Shown here: positions 1 to 11,427 of the stretch, piece after piece
Layout of the letters: each line of letters starts with the position of its first letter
Numbering within the stretch: position 1 is the stretch's first letter
Assembly (NCBI RefSeq): GCF_008831285.2
Contig: NC_045143.1
Coordinates: 2,675,503 to 2,739,502, forward strand
From: Nymphaea colorata
Lineage: Eukaryota > Streptophyta > Magnoliopsida > Nymphaeales > Nymphaeaceae
DNA: 64,000 bases
Reading direction: 5' to 3'
Notes under the pieces: generated by a model
Seen by the model: the letters and a program-made list of their open reading frames with translations, nothing else
Databases searched by the model: none
Told to the model about the DNA's origin: nothing
Program-made: the position numbers and the translations under genes

Positions 1-206
1 TCCCCATAAGTCTCTTCCATAAGCTCGGGCTTCCTGCCCAGCAGGTAGTGGACGATCTCTAGCTGCCCTGATTCGGCAGCCATGTGCAGTAGTGTGCAGC
101 CGGAAGACGGCAACACTAGGTTGAGGATGGCTGGATCGGCAGCCGCCAAACGCTGTAACTCCGTCAGGTCACCGCTGGCACAGGCGTCGTAGAGCCTTAC
201 ATCCAT
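1..206 (-). CDS. Ankyrin/PGG membrane protein, second copy, partial
   Basis: The reverse strand from 206 downward encodes the same N-terminus as the complete gene at 6117 (starting MDVRLYDACASGD). It contains an ankyrin-type helix pair with TLLHMAAESGQ and runs off the window after about 68 codons. No difference from the other copy is visible in this stretch. The two copies are divergent (head to head) and lie inside the inverted duplication. Whether the rest of this gene (second exon, PGG domain) survives cannot be seen here. Confidence 0.8.
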   Translation of the reverse strand, partial: MDVRLYDACASGDLTELQRLAAADPAILNLVLPSSGCTLLHMAAESGQLEIVHYLLGRKPELMEETYG

Positions 207-393
207 CCCGACTGCACGCGGGTCTCCCCCTGGATAGAGGGAAGGAAAAAGGTGGCCCTATTTTCTCATCTGAATCCTGAAAAAACTCCACTAACGAGTT
301 CTGTTTTTATTGAAAAAATAGAGGGAGAAGAAGAGAAATAAATGGAGAAACAACAAACCTAACTAATGAGACGATAAAGAATGATGGTCATGG

Positions 394-765
394 TCATACT
401 CTCAATGCGCCAAAGATGTCCTTAGCCTCGAAAAGAGTTGAGTTTATTAAGACTTTCATCGACTTATCATGAATGCATACAAGGAGAGAGTAGAAATGAA
501 GTCTACATACCTTGACATGGAGGATTTGAAGGAAAAAAGTGGCTCTAGTGCTCTCCCTCAAGAGAAGAGATGGGACTCCTTGAGAGCTGCTCCGACTGGT
601 TGGGTTGAGCTTCACAAGTCCATCAGCTGCTCCTCTCACATTGGAAACGGATGTAATATTGAAGATGAAGATCATCAAGATAAGATAGAAAGGTTGAAGG
701 AGGGGAGAGATGGTTGGAGAACACAAAGAGTTGAAGTGGAGAGAGAGAGCTTCAACACTTAGCAT
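394..765 (-). CDS. Possible small secreted peptide or leader ORF (left copy)
   Basis: This is the mirror copy of the ORF at 5558-5929, identical in translation. Reading frame, TATA box and candidate splice donor are described under the right copy. It lies upstream of the partial ankyrin gene in the same orientation. I do not recognise a family. Confidence 0.25.
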   Translation of the reverse strand: MLSVEALSLHFNSLCSPTISPLLQPFYLILMIFIFNITSVSNVRGAADGLVKLNPTSRSSSQGVPSLLLRESTRATFFLQILHVKVCRLHFYSLLVCIHDKSMKVLINSTLFEAKDIFGALRV

Positions 766-1144
766 GGTGTTTTTAGAGAGGAGAAATATGAGTATATATA
801 GATTTTGAAGGTATCAAGGTTGAGGGATTAGGGCAGATCTTACTAATCTTTCTATTGTTACGTTAAGTTTTCAAAATCTATTAAATTTTCTATAAGCTCT
901 TTGACTTACTACCCAATCTGTAAAAACTCAAAAGGAAAAACTAAAGTAGCCTCGTGTACATCTTGCTATTTTCATGAAATTATTTTTAAATAATTTGGAA
1001 CCTTGTCTGAAAATTTTATAATCGCGTTGAGATTCTCCATTTTCTTCAAAATGGAAGGTCTACCAAGCCAAAATATGGAGTTTTTTATTAAGTCTTTTCG
1101 AAGAAGAACATTTTTAGATTCAAACACCTAGGTGAGTCTTAATT

Positions 1145-1440
1145 GGGCATGGCAATAACCTTTATCAAATCTCAGTTAATCAAATGCCCCGATTTAGAGC
1201 TGGCCCCTATTTTCCAAATTGAACTCAAATTTGAATAATATAAAATCTGATCATTTATGTGTGACCCAATATCCATTTTATCAGATCCCAACCGGATACA
1301 GAAAATTTTAATTCAATTATGAATTGGTCCAGACAGTCTTAATCTGATTAGTAATTAGATATCAGATCTAAGTAGTATGTTAGCCTTGGATTTCAGATCT
1401 GAACCAGATCTAAAATCCATATTTTGCCGAATCCATTGTT
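1145..1440. repeat. Degenerate repeat of the 'GGGCATGGCAA...ATCTGATCC' type (left copy)
   Basis: The stretch starts with gggcatggcaa and continues with many imperfect copies of atctgat/aatccgat words, a composition typical of old hAT-like MITEs in plants. The mirror copy is at about 4883-5178 in the other arm. Similar word-rich stretches occur at 13080-13500, 30700-31060 and 32450-32730. The assignment to hAT is by general resemblance only. Confidence 0.4.
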
Positions 1441-2190
1441 TGCATTGTATTTGTGGGGGCAGTTGCCCACACCAACCACCATACGACCCTGCCACTGCTT
1501 CCAATAATTTCCGTTCATGTCCAATCTTAGGTCCAAGATAAATAAACATGTAACTTCAAAAACATACTGGTAACTGAATGTATGACACCAAAAAAGCACA
1601 TAGTATTTCAAATTTCAAAATGCTAATCACTATGATAATGTATGTCACACTTTTTTCAATATGCTAATATTTTGTGACAAAACATGACATGATCGAAAAA
1701 TATGTGAGAGAGCGAAAGAGAGAGCAATGACTCAAAAGAAGCGACTCTCCCCGTTGTGTAAGCCCAACAAAAATTGCATCACCAGTATGAAAGGTGTTGA
1801 AGAAAGATTTATGCCATCTAGTTAGTTCGTGGCCTACTCATAAGCTGTTTCGTGAGAGGTTTATTTATAAATAAGCACCAATGTGACAATATATATCTAT
1901 GATAATGATATCAATACGGTTTCGAGGTGCAGCAGGTTAATTGCAAGCTTATCTGCCAGAAATGATTTTAAAACTCACCAGAACATTGTTATATTTGTCC
2001 ACAAGGGTGATGGCCAGTTCATCGTTTGCAACGTTCGACTTTTGACTATTAGGAATTCAAGTCAGCTAAATTGACAAAGAGAGCAGAGGGATGTTAACCA
2101 GAAAGAAATATCAAAATAGAATGCGACCAAAGGCCCCTTCTCTCGTGACCCAAGTTACTTGCCCTATAAAGCCCACCACTAATGTCAAGT

Positions 2191-3186
2191 TGGTTCTATG
2201 CACCGCTTGCTTGCTGCACAAAAAGAGGACATTCACACTCTGTACTTGGATCCAACTCCGAACCGTCAAAAAAAAATTCAAGGTCAAATATCCGAAAATT
2301 TTTCGGAGAAGGAAATGACACTTTCGTGGTCCTTTCTGTACCTTCCCGCCGAAAATGCTCCATATCACCACCGCAATCAACAAAGAAACCGCCATAAGAA
2401 CTTTCGTGGTCCTTTGTGTACCACGAATCCACTACGCTCCAAAAGCCACCACTTAATGCACCCAATAATTTTAACAAGAGACAAACTCTAAGGAAGCATA
2501 TAGTAAATGCATGTCTTCAACTTTCAGCAAAGTCAAACGCAAAATACGACTCTTCTCTTTTATAAAATTCCGTTTCCTGTTTCATCTGCTCGAGTGGATG
2601 TGCACTTCTTCCCCCAACTTTTTTGTTCAAAGCCATGAAATTTAGACGTGGAAAGAAGGCAGGTTCATGTCATCCAGGACCCAGAAAGTTGAGCACTATT
2701 GTTCATGAATACAGGAAGATCGCTCTAGTCCTTGTCCGCAAGTCTCATAAAAGAAATAACCAGCCTTCCCAAGATCCATCCCCAAAAAAAGGTTAACTGT
2801 AAAAGAAGTAAAAGACAGAAGGCGAAACATCCAGTGAATTTCTGCATGAAACGCCAAGATCGAACAGTGACATGGTGTGGCACCAACTTGATAAAAATAA
2901 AAAATGTGATCGATCCATCTCATTCCCAGGCATTTTCGAGTCAGAATTCACTTCTCATGTTTGTAAGGTGGTTGTCAAAGCAGGAAGCAGTACAAGAGTT
3001 AGAATCCGCACGCACTCTGACGATTTAGAAAGTAGAGATTGAGTAGGAATCTGGTAACAGCTCGACCTCCTCCTGACGGTTGTCGCAAGTCCAAAGCAAT
3101 GGCTAGGATTTCCAAGTAGACATGGGGAGAAAGCATCTGCGTGCTTTGTACTTGAAAAAGATAATCAGGAAAAGGCATACTAAATA
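2191..3186. other. Unique part of inverted-repeat spacer, no gene seen
   Basis: About 1 kb between the left arm and the dispersed element. It holds only short ORFs with no family resemblance. A 15-base motif, ctttcgtggtccttt, occurs at about 2322 and again at about 2401, a small local duplication. I see no gene here. Confidence 0.6.
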
Positions 3187-4129
3187 TGCCTAGCGATAAA
3201 TTTGATCTGTTTGGCCTTTTATATATACAGAATCAAACTTGGTCGCAACATAAATATATGCATTATCACAAATCGACAGTCGACACCATGCGTGCATTCT
3301 ATTCTTATGCACCATACAAATGAAAATACCTTTTTTTCTTTTCAAAATTATTAGCTGAGGTGTCCAAGGTCCAATCAAGAACATAAACATATCGAGTAGC
3401 ATATATATATATAGAACATAAACGTATAAAGTAGTATTTATATAAGAGAGAGCGAGAGAGAATGTTATATAAATACTACTTGATACGTTTATGTTCTATA
3501 TATATATATATCACAAATTTTGACAGAAACACGCATTCAACTTCAAAAAAATCTAATTGGATACGAATCTAATTGGATATTTATGTATATTCGAATCCAA
3601 ATCTGATGAGATTTCATTTCTTAAATTTGAATCCGATCTAATTTCCTAATCCAATATTAAAACTTTTTTCCATGTTGACTATTTTGGAACAGTTCGTTTG
3701 AATACCTTATGTATATTGAATATATTGACATCCCTATTGATCTATATACCTATTATTGGGTGATCATGATCCGGTTCATTAGGCCTGCTGATTTTATTTC
3801 GTTTTCTTCTCAATGGTCAATTTCTCGGCCTCACCATGGCCCGAATGGGTCTATAGTGGATCGGACCAGCCAAACTGAGACTGCCTGCCTTTCCAACCAT
3901 GACAACGATTTGTTAGGGTTTAATACATATATAATATTAGCGACATGCTTTTTAGCATAGTAGCTCCCATATTAGGGTTTTAAACAAGGCAATTTTATTG
4001 ACATGTGATCATGTGGTCCTAAGTAGCTGCTCCCACATTAACTTATTTATTTATTTGGGAAAGATCAGCGAGAGCAGTATGTATGTTTTATTCCAAAACA
4101 ATGTTTAAATAAATGAAATGACATATAAA
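3187..4129. mobile_element. Dispersed element, deletion derivative (spacer copy)
   Basis: Both ends align with 29715-32368: the left end at tgcctagcgat and the right end at gacatataaa. The central roughly 900 bp present in the long copy (about 31216-32110) is missing here, with gactgcct at the join. There is no coding capacity. The right end lies 3 bp from the inner edge of the right inverted-repeat arm. The element class is not evident: no clear LTR, TIR or target duplication was seen. Confidence 0.6.
3400..3512. repeat. Imperfect hairpin with TA runs inside dispersed element
   Basis: About 3413-3452 (agaacataaacgtataaagt...) is the inverted complement of about 3464-3500 (...acttgatacgtttatgttct), separated by a short gagagag-rich loop. 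TA runs flank it. The long copy carries the same motif twice in direct orientation at about 29876 and 29956. Confidence 0.6.
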
Positions 4130-5520
4130 CTGACTTGACATTAGTGGTGGGCTTTATAGGGCAAGTAACTTGGGTCACGAGAGAAGGGGCCTTTGGTCGC
4201 ATTCTATTTTGATATTTCTTTCTGGTTAACATCCCTCTGCTCTCTTTGTCAATTTAGCTGACTTGAATTCCTAATAGTCAAAAGTCGAACGTTGCAAACG
4301 ATGAACTGGCCATCACCCTTGTGGACAAATATAACAATGTTCTGGTGAGTTTTAAAATCATTTCTGGCAGATAAGCTTGCAATTAACCTGCTGCACCTCG
4401 AAACCATATTGATATCATTATCATAGATATATATTGTCACATTGGTGCTTATTTATAAATAAACCTCTCACGAAACAGCTTATGAGTAGGCCACGAACTA
4501 ACTAGATGGCATAAATCTTCCTTCAACACCTTTCATACTGGTGATGCAATTTTTGTTGGGCTTACACAACGGGGAGAGTCGCTTCTTTTGAGTCATTGCT
4601 CTCTCTTTCGCTCTCTCACATATTTTTCGATCATGTCATGTTTTGTCACAAAATATTAGCATATTGAAAAAAGTGTGACATACATTATCATAGTGATTAG
4701 CATTTTGAAATTTGAAATACTATGTGCTTTTTTGGTGTCATACATTCAGTTACCAGTATGTTTTTGAAGTTACATGTTTATTTATCTTGGACCTAAGATT
4801 GGACATGAACGGAAATTATTGGAAGCAGTGGCAGGGTCGTATGGTGGTTGGTGTGGGCAACTGCCCCCACAAATACAATGCAAACAATAGATTCGGCAAA
4901 ATATGGATTTTAGATCTGGTTCAGATCTGAAATCCAAGGCTAACATACTACTTAGATCTGATATCTAATTACTAATCAGATTAAGACTGTCTGGACCAAT
5001 TCATAATTGAATTAAAATTTTCTGTATCCGGTTGGGATCTGATAAAATGGATATTGGGTCACACATAAATGATCAGATTTTATATTATTCAAATTTGAGT
5101 TCAATTTGGAAAATAGGGGCCAGCTCTAAATCGGGGCATTTGATTAACTGAGATTTGATAAAGGTTATTGCCATGCCCAATTAAGACTCACCTAGGTGTT
5201 TGAATCTAAAAATGTTCTTCTTCGAAAAGACTCAATAAAAAACTCCATATTTTGGCTTGGTAGACCTTCCATTTTGAAGAAAATGGAGAATCTCAACGCG
5301 ATTATAAAATTTTCAGACAAGGTTCCAAATTATTTAAAAATAATTTCATGAAAATAGCAAGATGTACACGAGGCTACTTTAGTTTTTCCTTTTGAGTTTT
5401 TACAGATTGGGTAGTAAGTCAAAGAGCTTATAGAAAATTTAATAGATTTTGAAAACTTAACGTAACAATAGAAAGATTAGTAAGATCTGCCCTAATCCCT
5501 CAACCTTGATACCTTCAAAA

Positions 5521-5530
5521 TCTATATATA
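5521..5530 (+). promoter_or_regulatory. Candidate TATA box upstream of leader ORF/ankyrin gene
   Basis: tctatatata stands about 30 bases before caccatg at 5554-5560 and is followed by a CT-rich stretch typical of plant 5' leaders. It is the best core-promoter candidate for the transcript that leads to the ankyrin gene. The mirror copy lies at 794-803. Confidence 0.5.
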
Positions 5531-5557
5531 CTCATATTTCTCCTCTCTAAAAACACC

Positions 5558-5929
5558 ATGCTAAGTGTTGAAGCTCTCTCTCTCCACTTCAACTCTTTGT
5601 GTTCTCCAACCATCTCTCCCCTCCTTCAACCTTTCTATCTTATCTTGATGATCTTCATCTTCAATATTACATCCGTTTCCAATGTGAGAGGAGCAGCTGA
5701 TGGACTTGTGAAGCTCAACCCAACCAGTCGGAGCAGCTCTCAAGGAGTCCCATCTCTTCTCTTGAGGGAGAGCACTAGAGCCACTTTTTTCCTTCAAATC
5801 CTCCATGTCAAGGTATGTAGACTTCATTTCTACTCTCTCCTTGTATGCATTCATGATAAGTCGATGAAAGTCTTAATAAACTCAACTCTTTTCGAGGCTA
5901 AGGACATCTTTGGCGCATTGAGAGTATGA
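5558..5929 (+). CDS. Possible small secreted peptide, or upstream ORF of the ankyrin gene
   Basis: The 123-codon frame begins with a region that could act as a signal anchor: a hydrophobic core (PFYLILMIFIFNI) at about residues 25-37, then a polar Ser/Arg-rich tail. It starts just after the TATA candidate, so the ATG may sit at or before the true transcription start. A good splice donor (aag|gtatgtag) follows codon 85 at 5812/5813. A pyrimidine-rich acceptor, ctctatccag, ends at 6093, 23 bases before the ankyrin ATG. If that intron is used, the frame becomes an upstream ORF that ends just inside the ankyrin start region. I do not recognise a peptide-hormone motif. Coding status is uncertain. 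Confidence 0.3.
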   Translation: MLSVEALSLHFNSLCSPTISPLLQPFYLILMIFIFNITSVSNVRGAADGLVKLNPTSRSSSQGVPSLLLRESTRATFFLQILHVKVCRLHFYSLLVCIHDKSMKVLINSTLFEAKDIFGALRV

Positions 5930-6116
5930 CCATGACCATCATTCTTTATCGTCTCATTAGTTAGGTTTGTTGTTTCTCCATTTATTTCTCTTCTTCTCCC
6001 TCTATTTTTTCAATAAAAACAGAACTCGTTAGTGGAGTTTTTTCAGGATTCAGATGAGAAAATAGGGCCACCTTTTTCCTTCCCTCTATCCAGGGGGAGA
6101 CCCGCGTGCAGTCGGG

Positions 6117-7458
6117 ATGGATGTAAGGCTCTACGACGCCTGTGCCAGCGGTGACCTGACGGAGTTACAGCGTTTGGCGGCTGCCGATCCAGCCATCCTC
6201 AACCTAGTGTTGCCGTCTTCCGGCTGCACACTACTGCACATGGCTGCCGAATCAGGGCAGCTAGAGATCGTCCACTACCTGCTGGGCAGGAAGCCCGAGC
6301 TTATGGAAGAGACTTATGGGGAGCAGAAGCTAACACCATTACATTTGGCAGCAATTAACGGCGGCACAGACATCATCGGTGCGATTCTGGATCGGAAACA
6401 TAAGGCCATCGAACAAGAGACGAGTGCTGGAGAGAACATCCTGCATTTAATGGCGAAGAATGGTCAGCACCAGGCGTTTACGTGTACGTTCCTGAGTTAT
6501 CATTTGCGGGAACTAGCTGAGAAAACCGATGAAGATGGAAACACCATTCTACATCTCAGCGTTAAGAGCAGATCCGTAAAGGTACTGTCACTGACTCTCT
6601 GATCTCGAACTCTTCGCCATATACAAGGTCTTTCAACTCAGGCTTTCAATTTTCTAAATATTGATTTACTCTAGTATGACAGTTCGTGAATTCTCAAATA
6701 TGTTTTTAGATTTAAGCTGTCATAAATGTACGGTATATCCATAGAACCAGCGTTCGAGTACTTAGTTGCACTAAGCTTTAAAGTTGCAGTTAATGAATTT
6801 CATACTCAAGGAAAAGGCGGTGGGTGTGAACGTTTGCAACAAAGCTGGAAAGACTGCTCTCAACATTGCCATTGAAGAGCACCATTATCCTGAATCTGAA
6901 CAAATGATTGTTGTCCTTCGGGAAGCAAGTGGCATGACAGGACTCGAAGTCAGATCGTGGCTTCGACGCGAGGTGCCGGACGAGCAGCTTCACGGGGTCC
7001 AGAACACTATCGTTGCGGTTGCAGTTCTCATTGCAACGCTGGCGTTCTCGACGTGGATGAATCCGCCGGGCGGTGTGTACCAAGACGGTCGTCTGGCAGG
7101 GAGGGCCATCCTGACCACCCGCCCTCTCTTCCCCGCCTTCATGGCCTTCAATGTGGTTGCGTTACTCAGTTCCCTCGTCATTATCGTGACACAGTCCAGC
7201 TTGGTGGCCTTCCCCAAGGATAGCCTCATCTATCGGTGGATCGTTCTCAGGACACTCTTGGCCGCATCCATCACATGCTTATTGATGGACTACGTGATCG
7301 CTGCTTGGATGATATACGGCTCCGGAAGTAAAAAGACTCCACTGATGGTCATTCTCTCCATAGTTGTTGGGGCCATCATCTCCGCGACCATGGCAAATTA
7401 CCTTTTCCTTAAGCAGAGGATCAGGAGGGTGAGGAATCTCAACTTGACTAATCTATAG
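6117..7458 (+). CDS. Ankyrin repeat protein with PGG domain and four membrane spans
   Basis: Two exons, 6117-6581 and 6790-7458, with a GT-AG intron in phase 0, give 377 aa. Residues 1-155 carry ankyrin repeats: TLLHMAAESGQ at about 38, TPLHLAAINGG at about 73 and NTILHLSVKSR at about 142. Exon 2 starts at residue 156, ends the ankyrin part and enters the PGG domain, with the signature NPPGGVYQ at 246-253. Four hydrophobic segments follow, at about 228-245, 272-294, 305-328 and 340-362. This is the plan of plant BDA1/ITN1/ACD6-like membrane proteins, linked in known members to defence and salt or ABA signalling. The N-terminus resembles the BDA1-like short group. Exact ligand or partner cannot be inferred. 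The gene is longer in ACD6 itself, so this is a short family member. Its 5' end lies in the inverted duplication. Confidence 0.88.
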
Positions 7459-9160
7459 TGTGGATTATAGAGAAGGCTCCCTCTTGTAACAGCACGCAGC
7501 TGATATTGAAAGGATGTGTATTTAAGATAACTGTTTTGTGTTTTAATGCATGGATTTCTGGCTTGGGATTTACCAATATATATATGTAATTTTATATATA
7601 TATATATATATATATTGCATCTTTCAAGCGCAAAAATTAATTCAGATCTTTATTAAAAAAATTTGGACTGAGATAATCAAACACCCAGCAATGAAACAAA
7701 AACCCACGGTTTTATTCGGTGAACCTATTTTGAAGACAAAGTTGATTGCCACATACATAAGGACGTGGTCTGAAGAAACTTTCATTTCTCACCTGACTAG
7801 GTGGACCGTCGTGTGTACTTATACAAGAAAAGTACAGTGGGCTCCTTGATGGAAACAAAGGAGGCCTGATAGAGAAATGGTAAATCATTCCGACAATGTA
7901 TCTCAAGGTTGAAGTCTTCCAGGATCTGTCCTTTCCTGGCCAGCCTCCCGTCAACTTTGGGTTATTTTGTCCCACTCTAAATTAATTAATTGTTTGATTG
8001 ATGTTGCCTTCCTGTCTCTTATTCCCTCCTCCTTCTTTGTTGGAGTGATGCTCAGATGTGGCCACAAAGGTTCCCACTTTGGATACGGTCTGATGCTCAG
8101 ATGTTAGGTCGGGAAGGATCTGTAATTATCATATCAATTGCGGTGTTGGATCAGGTAGAGAGTAGATATATTTTCGTCACTTCACCAACAATGGTGTCGT
8201 TGTTTCCGGGCCTTCTGATCCCAAGCTAGCATGAAGCTGCAACCATCTGTGAGACTGAACAGTTTCAGACTTAAGATGAGCCCAAGGAAACGGTCTTTCA
8301 AATGTGATTCCATTTGTGTGTGTGAGGTGCAGAATGCGTTTCAGACGTGGATCCACCCCAATTTTGTAACAGTACATGTGTATACTTAACACTCTAGTGT
8401 TTCCACATAACAAAAATAAAGGCTTTGCAATATTAAGCGTTACTGTTTCCTTTAACTGGTAAAGGGAAAGAAGTTTAGGAAGAAAAAGTCCTCATAAGTT
8501 TTAAAAAGATTTCGTGTCATTAAACGCCGTGTCTTTTTGAAACTGAAGGTCTTTAACTTCATCATTTACCAGGTGAATAGATTTTTGATGGACGCAAACG
8601 ATACCATGTTTTAATGAATCATAAAATAGGGCAACACACTTGGACGCTGCTAAAAATACATAAAAAATAATGAAGGCATAAGCTTTAGTTTTCCGCCACT
8701 GAAGGCCACCATTGGGATTAAGGACAATCTAATTGATATTTATACTCCTGTTTGCTATAATCTTTAGATATCTCTTTGATTTTTTTTACAACTTTGGATC
8801 GACGTATCTCTTTGTTGATAGCAATGCAATTATTATTTTTGTTGGTTTCTTTATTTTTAGAGATATCATTCCCCTACAATAAGGTCAAAAAACTTGGTTT
8901 TTTTTTGCAAATTCAGGTGGGTGTTATAACAATGTTATTATTATTTTTATTGTATATTTGCTTTTATAGATGCCGTTCTCATATAAGTCGACACTTTATC
9001 TTTAACAATAATAACGTTTCTTTTATTGAGAAGATTTTTACATTTTCCATTTTCACCTCCAAGACATAGCAGTCTAATAGATTGTGCAGCAAAGTTGTCA
9101 CTTGACTTCACGTAGAGTTTTGTTTTGAGTCATTCTATTCTAGAAAGTGCATATCAAAAG
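7459..9160. other. AT-rich intergenic stretch, no gene seen
   Basis: It holds the 3' flank of the ankyrin gene, a (TA)n tract at about 7594-7615, and low-complexity AT-rich DNA. ORFs here are short and dominated by Phe, Leu, Ile and Lys as expected by chance. Nothing else recognised. Confidence 0.6.
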
Positions 9161-10400
9161 GAAGCAGTGAGGCCCGGTTGCCTACAAAGGCGCCAGGGCG
9201 AGGGGCAGGAGAGATGCATTCTCTTTTATCATAGATAAAAGAAATCAAGCAAGAAAATGAGTGAGTCATCCATGCCGGAGCAGCTACAATTGCTTGTGCG
9301 GGAGCAAGTGGTCCTCTAACACAAGCTTGAACTTTTCATTGACGGCCCTATACTTATGTGAATAAAAGGGCGTCCATACGTCTAAATAAAGAAGCACACA
9401 ATAGGAAGGAGGAGATGATGAAGGTGGTCACTCACGCTCGTACTATGTATGATATGATCCGGGCCGTCCTTTTTTCACAGCTTTCACAAGTGTATGATAT
9501 GATCCGAGGAGTACTATACTATGAGATTGTTCATCAATGAACATGAAGAGGAGGAAGAAAAAAAAAAGATGGGTTACCATGAGAACAAGGATTGAAGACA
9601 CACTGAACATGCTAGTGCGAGTGAGGACCTTTTTTTCAACTCCAGATTGGGATCAGACGGACTATTCAAGCCTAGAAGCATTCGATGAAAGCGGTCTGGG
9701 CGTGAGCGGCCCTGCCCTTGGGGGTGCGGAAATGCCAAACGGGCCATCCGCGAAGCTGCATCCCCACTCACCTGGTCTTGCTCCTCTTCTGGGGAACGAG
9801 GAGGAGGGTCAGGGCAGTAGCGCCCTTCCTGGGGGAGGGCACATCCAATCCCGGCAGAGGCTGGAGAACCTAAAGCCCTAGCCCCGGTGTCCAAGGATGC
9901 GTCCTCATCAAAAGATGCAAGCTCTAGCTCTTCCTCTGATGAGGTTTCTGTATCCGAGGATGACCCAGAGGACGAGGTTTCCTCGGAAGTGGAAGAATTG
10001 ACTCTGTTGGGGCAACTGGGGGGAATGAGAGAAGGATCTCTTTGTCCTATTTCGACGGGAAGAAAGAGACTGGGATTCCTCGTAACTTGAACGAACACCC
10101 ACGGTGAGTGAGCGTACCAATCTTGTCTCGACTTTGAAGAGGGGGAAGTCGGGATGATAGAAAACAGAAGCGAACTACGGGATCGCCTCATCGATCTCCT
10201 GATGAATGATAGGGATCCCCAGGCCCTCGCTGATAGGCAGGAAAACCCCGACCCAACGACTCCAAAGATCTTTTCTCTTTTTTGCTTTAGATGTCATTGA
10301 AAGAAATCTGGATGAATCTGGGAACCTCTTCGTCCTTCAAGCTCAAATTCCAGAGGTATGTAATGGGGTGATGGCTCTGATCCGCCGAATGAGCTCTCCT
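9160..10400. other. GC-richer island with degenerate acidic/serine-rich coding relics
   Basis: The composition changes sharply from the AT-rich flanks. Plus-strand frames show open stretches broken by stops: a start at 9257 (MSESSMPEQLQLLV), an acidic Ser-rich block near 9890-10090 (SSSSSSDEVSVSEDDPED), and a start at 10154 (MIENRSELRDRLIDLL) that decays near 10280. A 205-codon open frame on the minus strand (9574-10191) overlaps the acidic block and is probably its shadow. I do not recognise the protein. Possible explanations are an old organelle-DNA insertion or a decayed retroelement. A short direct repeat, gtatgatatgatccg, occurs at about 9446 and 9492. Confidence 0.35.
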
Positions 10401-11427
10401 TTGGATATATATATATATAGTAAAACAATTACATCATTGTACTAGCATACTCAAAATACCAAAGCCACAACCATCATGTGCCCATGAATCGTGGGTTGTC
10501 ATTCCAAACGTAATTCCACATCACCCAAGCATGGACGCATTGTCAATTGCAGATAGGTCATGCATAAATTTAATTTAGAAGACCCAAAAAGATGGGCACC
10601 TGTTGTCAAATAGGGTTTTCTAAAATCAGTTGGAAAGAAAAGATTTTGTTCGATGGGACAGTTGGAAAGAAAAGATTAGAAACAATGTGCACTTTAAAGC
10701 AATCAACTTAACCGATTGCCAAACCTACCCTCTACTCATTTTTACATAACACAGGGGCACTTCGCCAAATAGAAATCCCGGACCGTTTTTAATTGTTTGG
10801 TCATTTGGTAACATCCAGCGGTCAACTGATCTCAATTACCTTAATTAAAGTTCAGATTCAAATCCTTCTATCCCATATCAGGTTTGTCATTATAAAATAA
10901 TCAAGTTTAACCTAAGATCTTAAGATTGATGCACCACCATCAATCTTTTTCCACCGGAACATTAATAATGAAAACATTATCAAGGAAATATAGTACGAGC
11001 GCTATATTAGGACAAAATCAGAATTTATCTCTTCTGGACCCGGAAATCATGAGTGTTGGATGTAGTGGAATTAACTAATCCCTAAAAACTAGAATTTGGG
11101 TCTAACGTAAATCTAGATCAATGGTCTACTGTACATCTATGTCAATGATCTACTGTAAATATACATCAACGGTCACCTACAAGAACAATTTTAGATGAAA
11201 TATCAACTTTTCAAGAAGCAATTGAAGTTAGAAAGCAGGAAAAGCACAAGAACCAACCTCCAGTATTGAAGTTCAATGAGAAGAGAATCAGTTGGACTTG
11301 TAATTATCCTGGAAATATGTGAACATTGTATACCTAAAGTAAAACCTTATCTCTAAGCATGCTGCAACAGGGTATCCTTCCGTGTTCAATAGTGACATTT
11401 CACCTGTAAACAAGATATATCAGAGTA
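10401..11427. other. Intergenic, nothing recognised
   Basis: AT-rich DNA with no open frame of note. A short TA run near 10408 and scattered simple repeats are the only structure seen. Confidence 0.55.

Larger units (their letters stand above)
1..2190. repeat. Left arm of large inverted duplication
   Basis: This arm is the reverse complement of 4133-6322: position x pairs with 6323 minus x across the whole arm without an indel. Only about four substitutions were seen by eye, near 1091, 1434, 1800 and 1917. It carries the first 206 bases of the ankyrin gene, its upstream region and an AT-rich flank. The arm reaches the window edge, so its true outer end is unknown. Such identity implies a recent event, gene conversion, or an assembly artefact. 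Confidence 0.97.
4133..6322. repeat. Right arm of large inverted duplication
   Basis: This is the reverse complement of 1-2190. It includes the promoter and the first 206 coding bases of the complete ankyrin gene. The arm ends, as far as visible, inside the first exon only because the partner reaches the window edge at base 1; the real duplication may be longer. Confidence 0.97.

Noticed and set aside
469..762. 97-codon frame antisense to the leader ORF (and its mirror at 5561-5854)
   Set aside because: It overlaps the opposite-strand frame that has a TATA box and splice donor; no domain or codon support.
6957..7229. Alternative frames over ankyrin exon 2
   Set aside because: They overlap the conserved PGG-domain frame and show no conservation of their own.
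9574..10191. 205-codon minus-strand frame in the GC-rich island
   Set aside because: Ser/Glu/Pro-rich composition mirrors the acidic plus-strand block, and no known domain is visible; likely a shadow.
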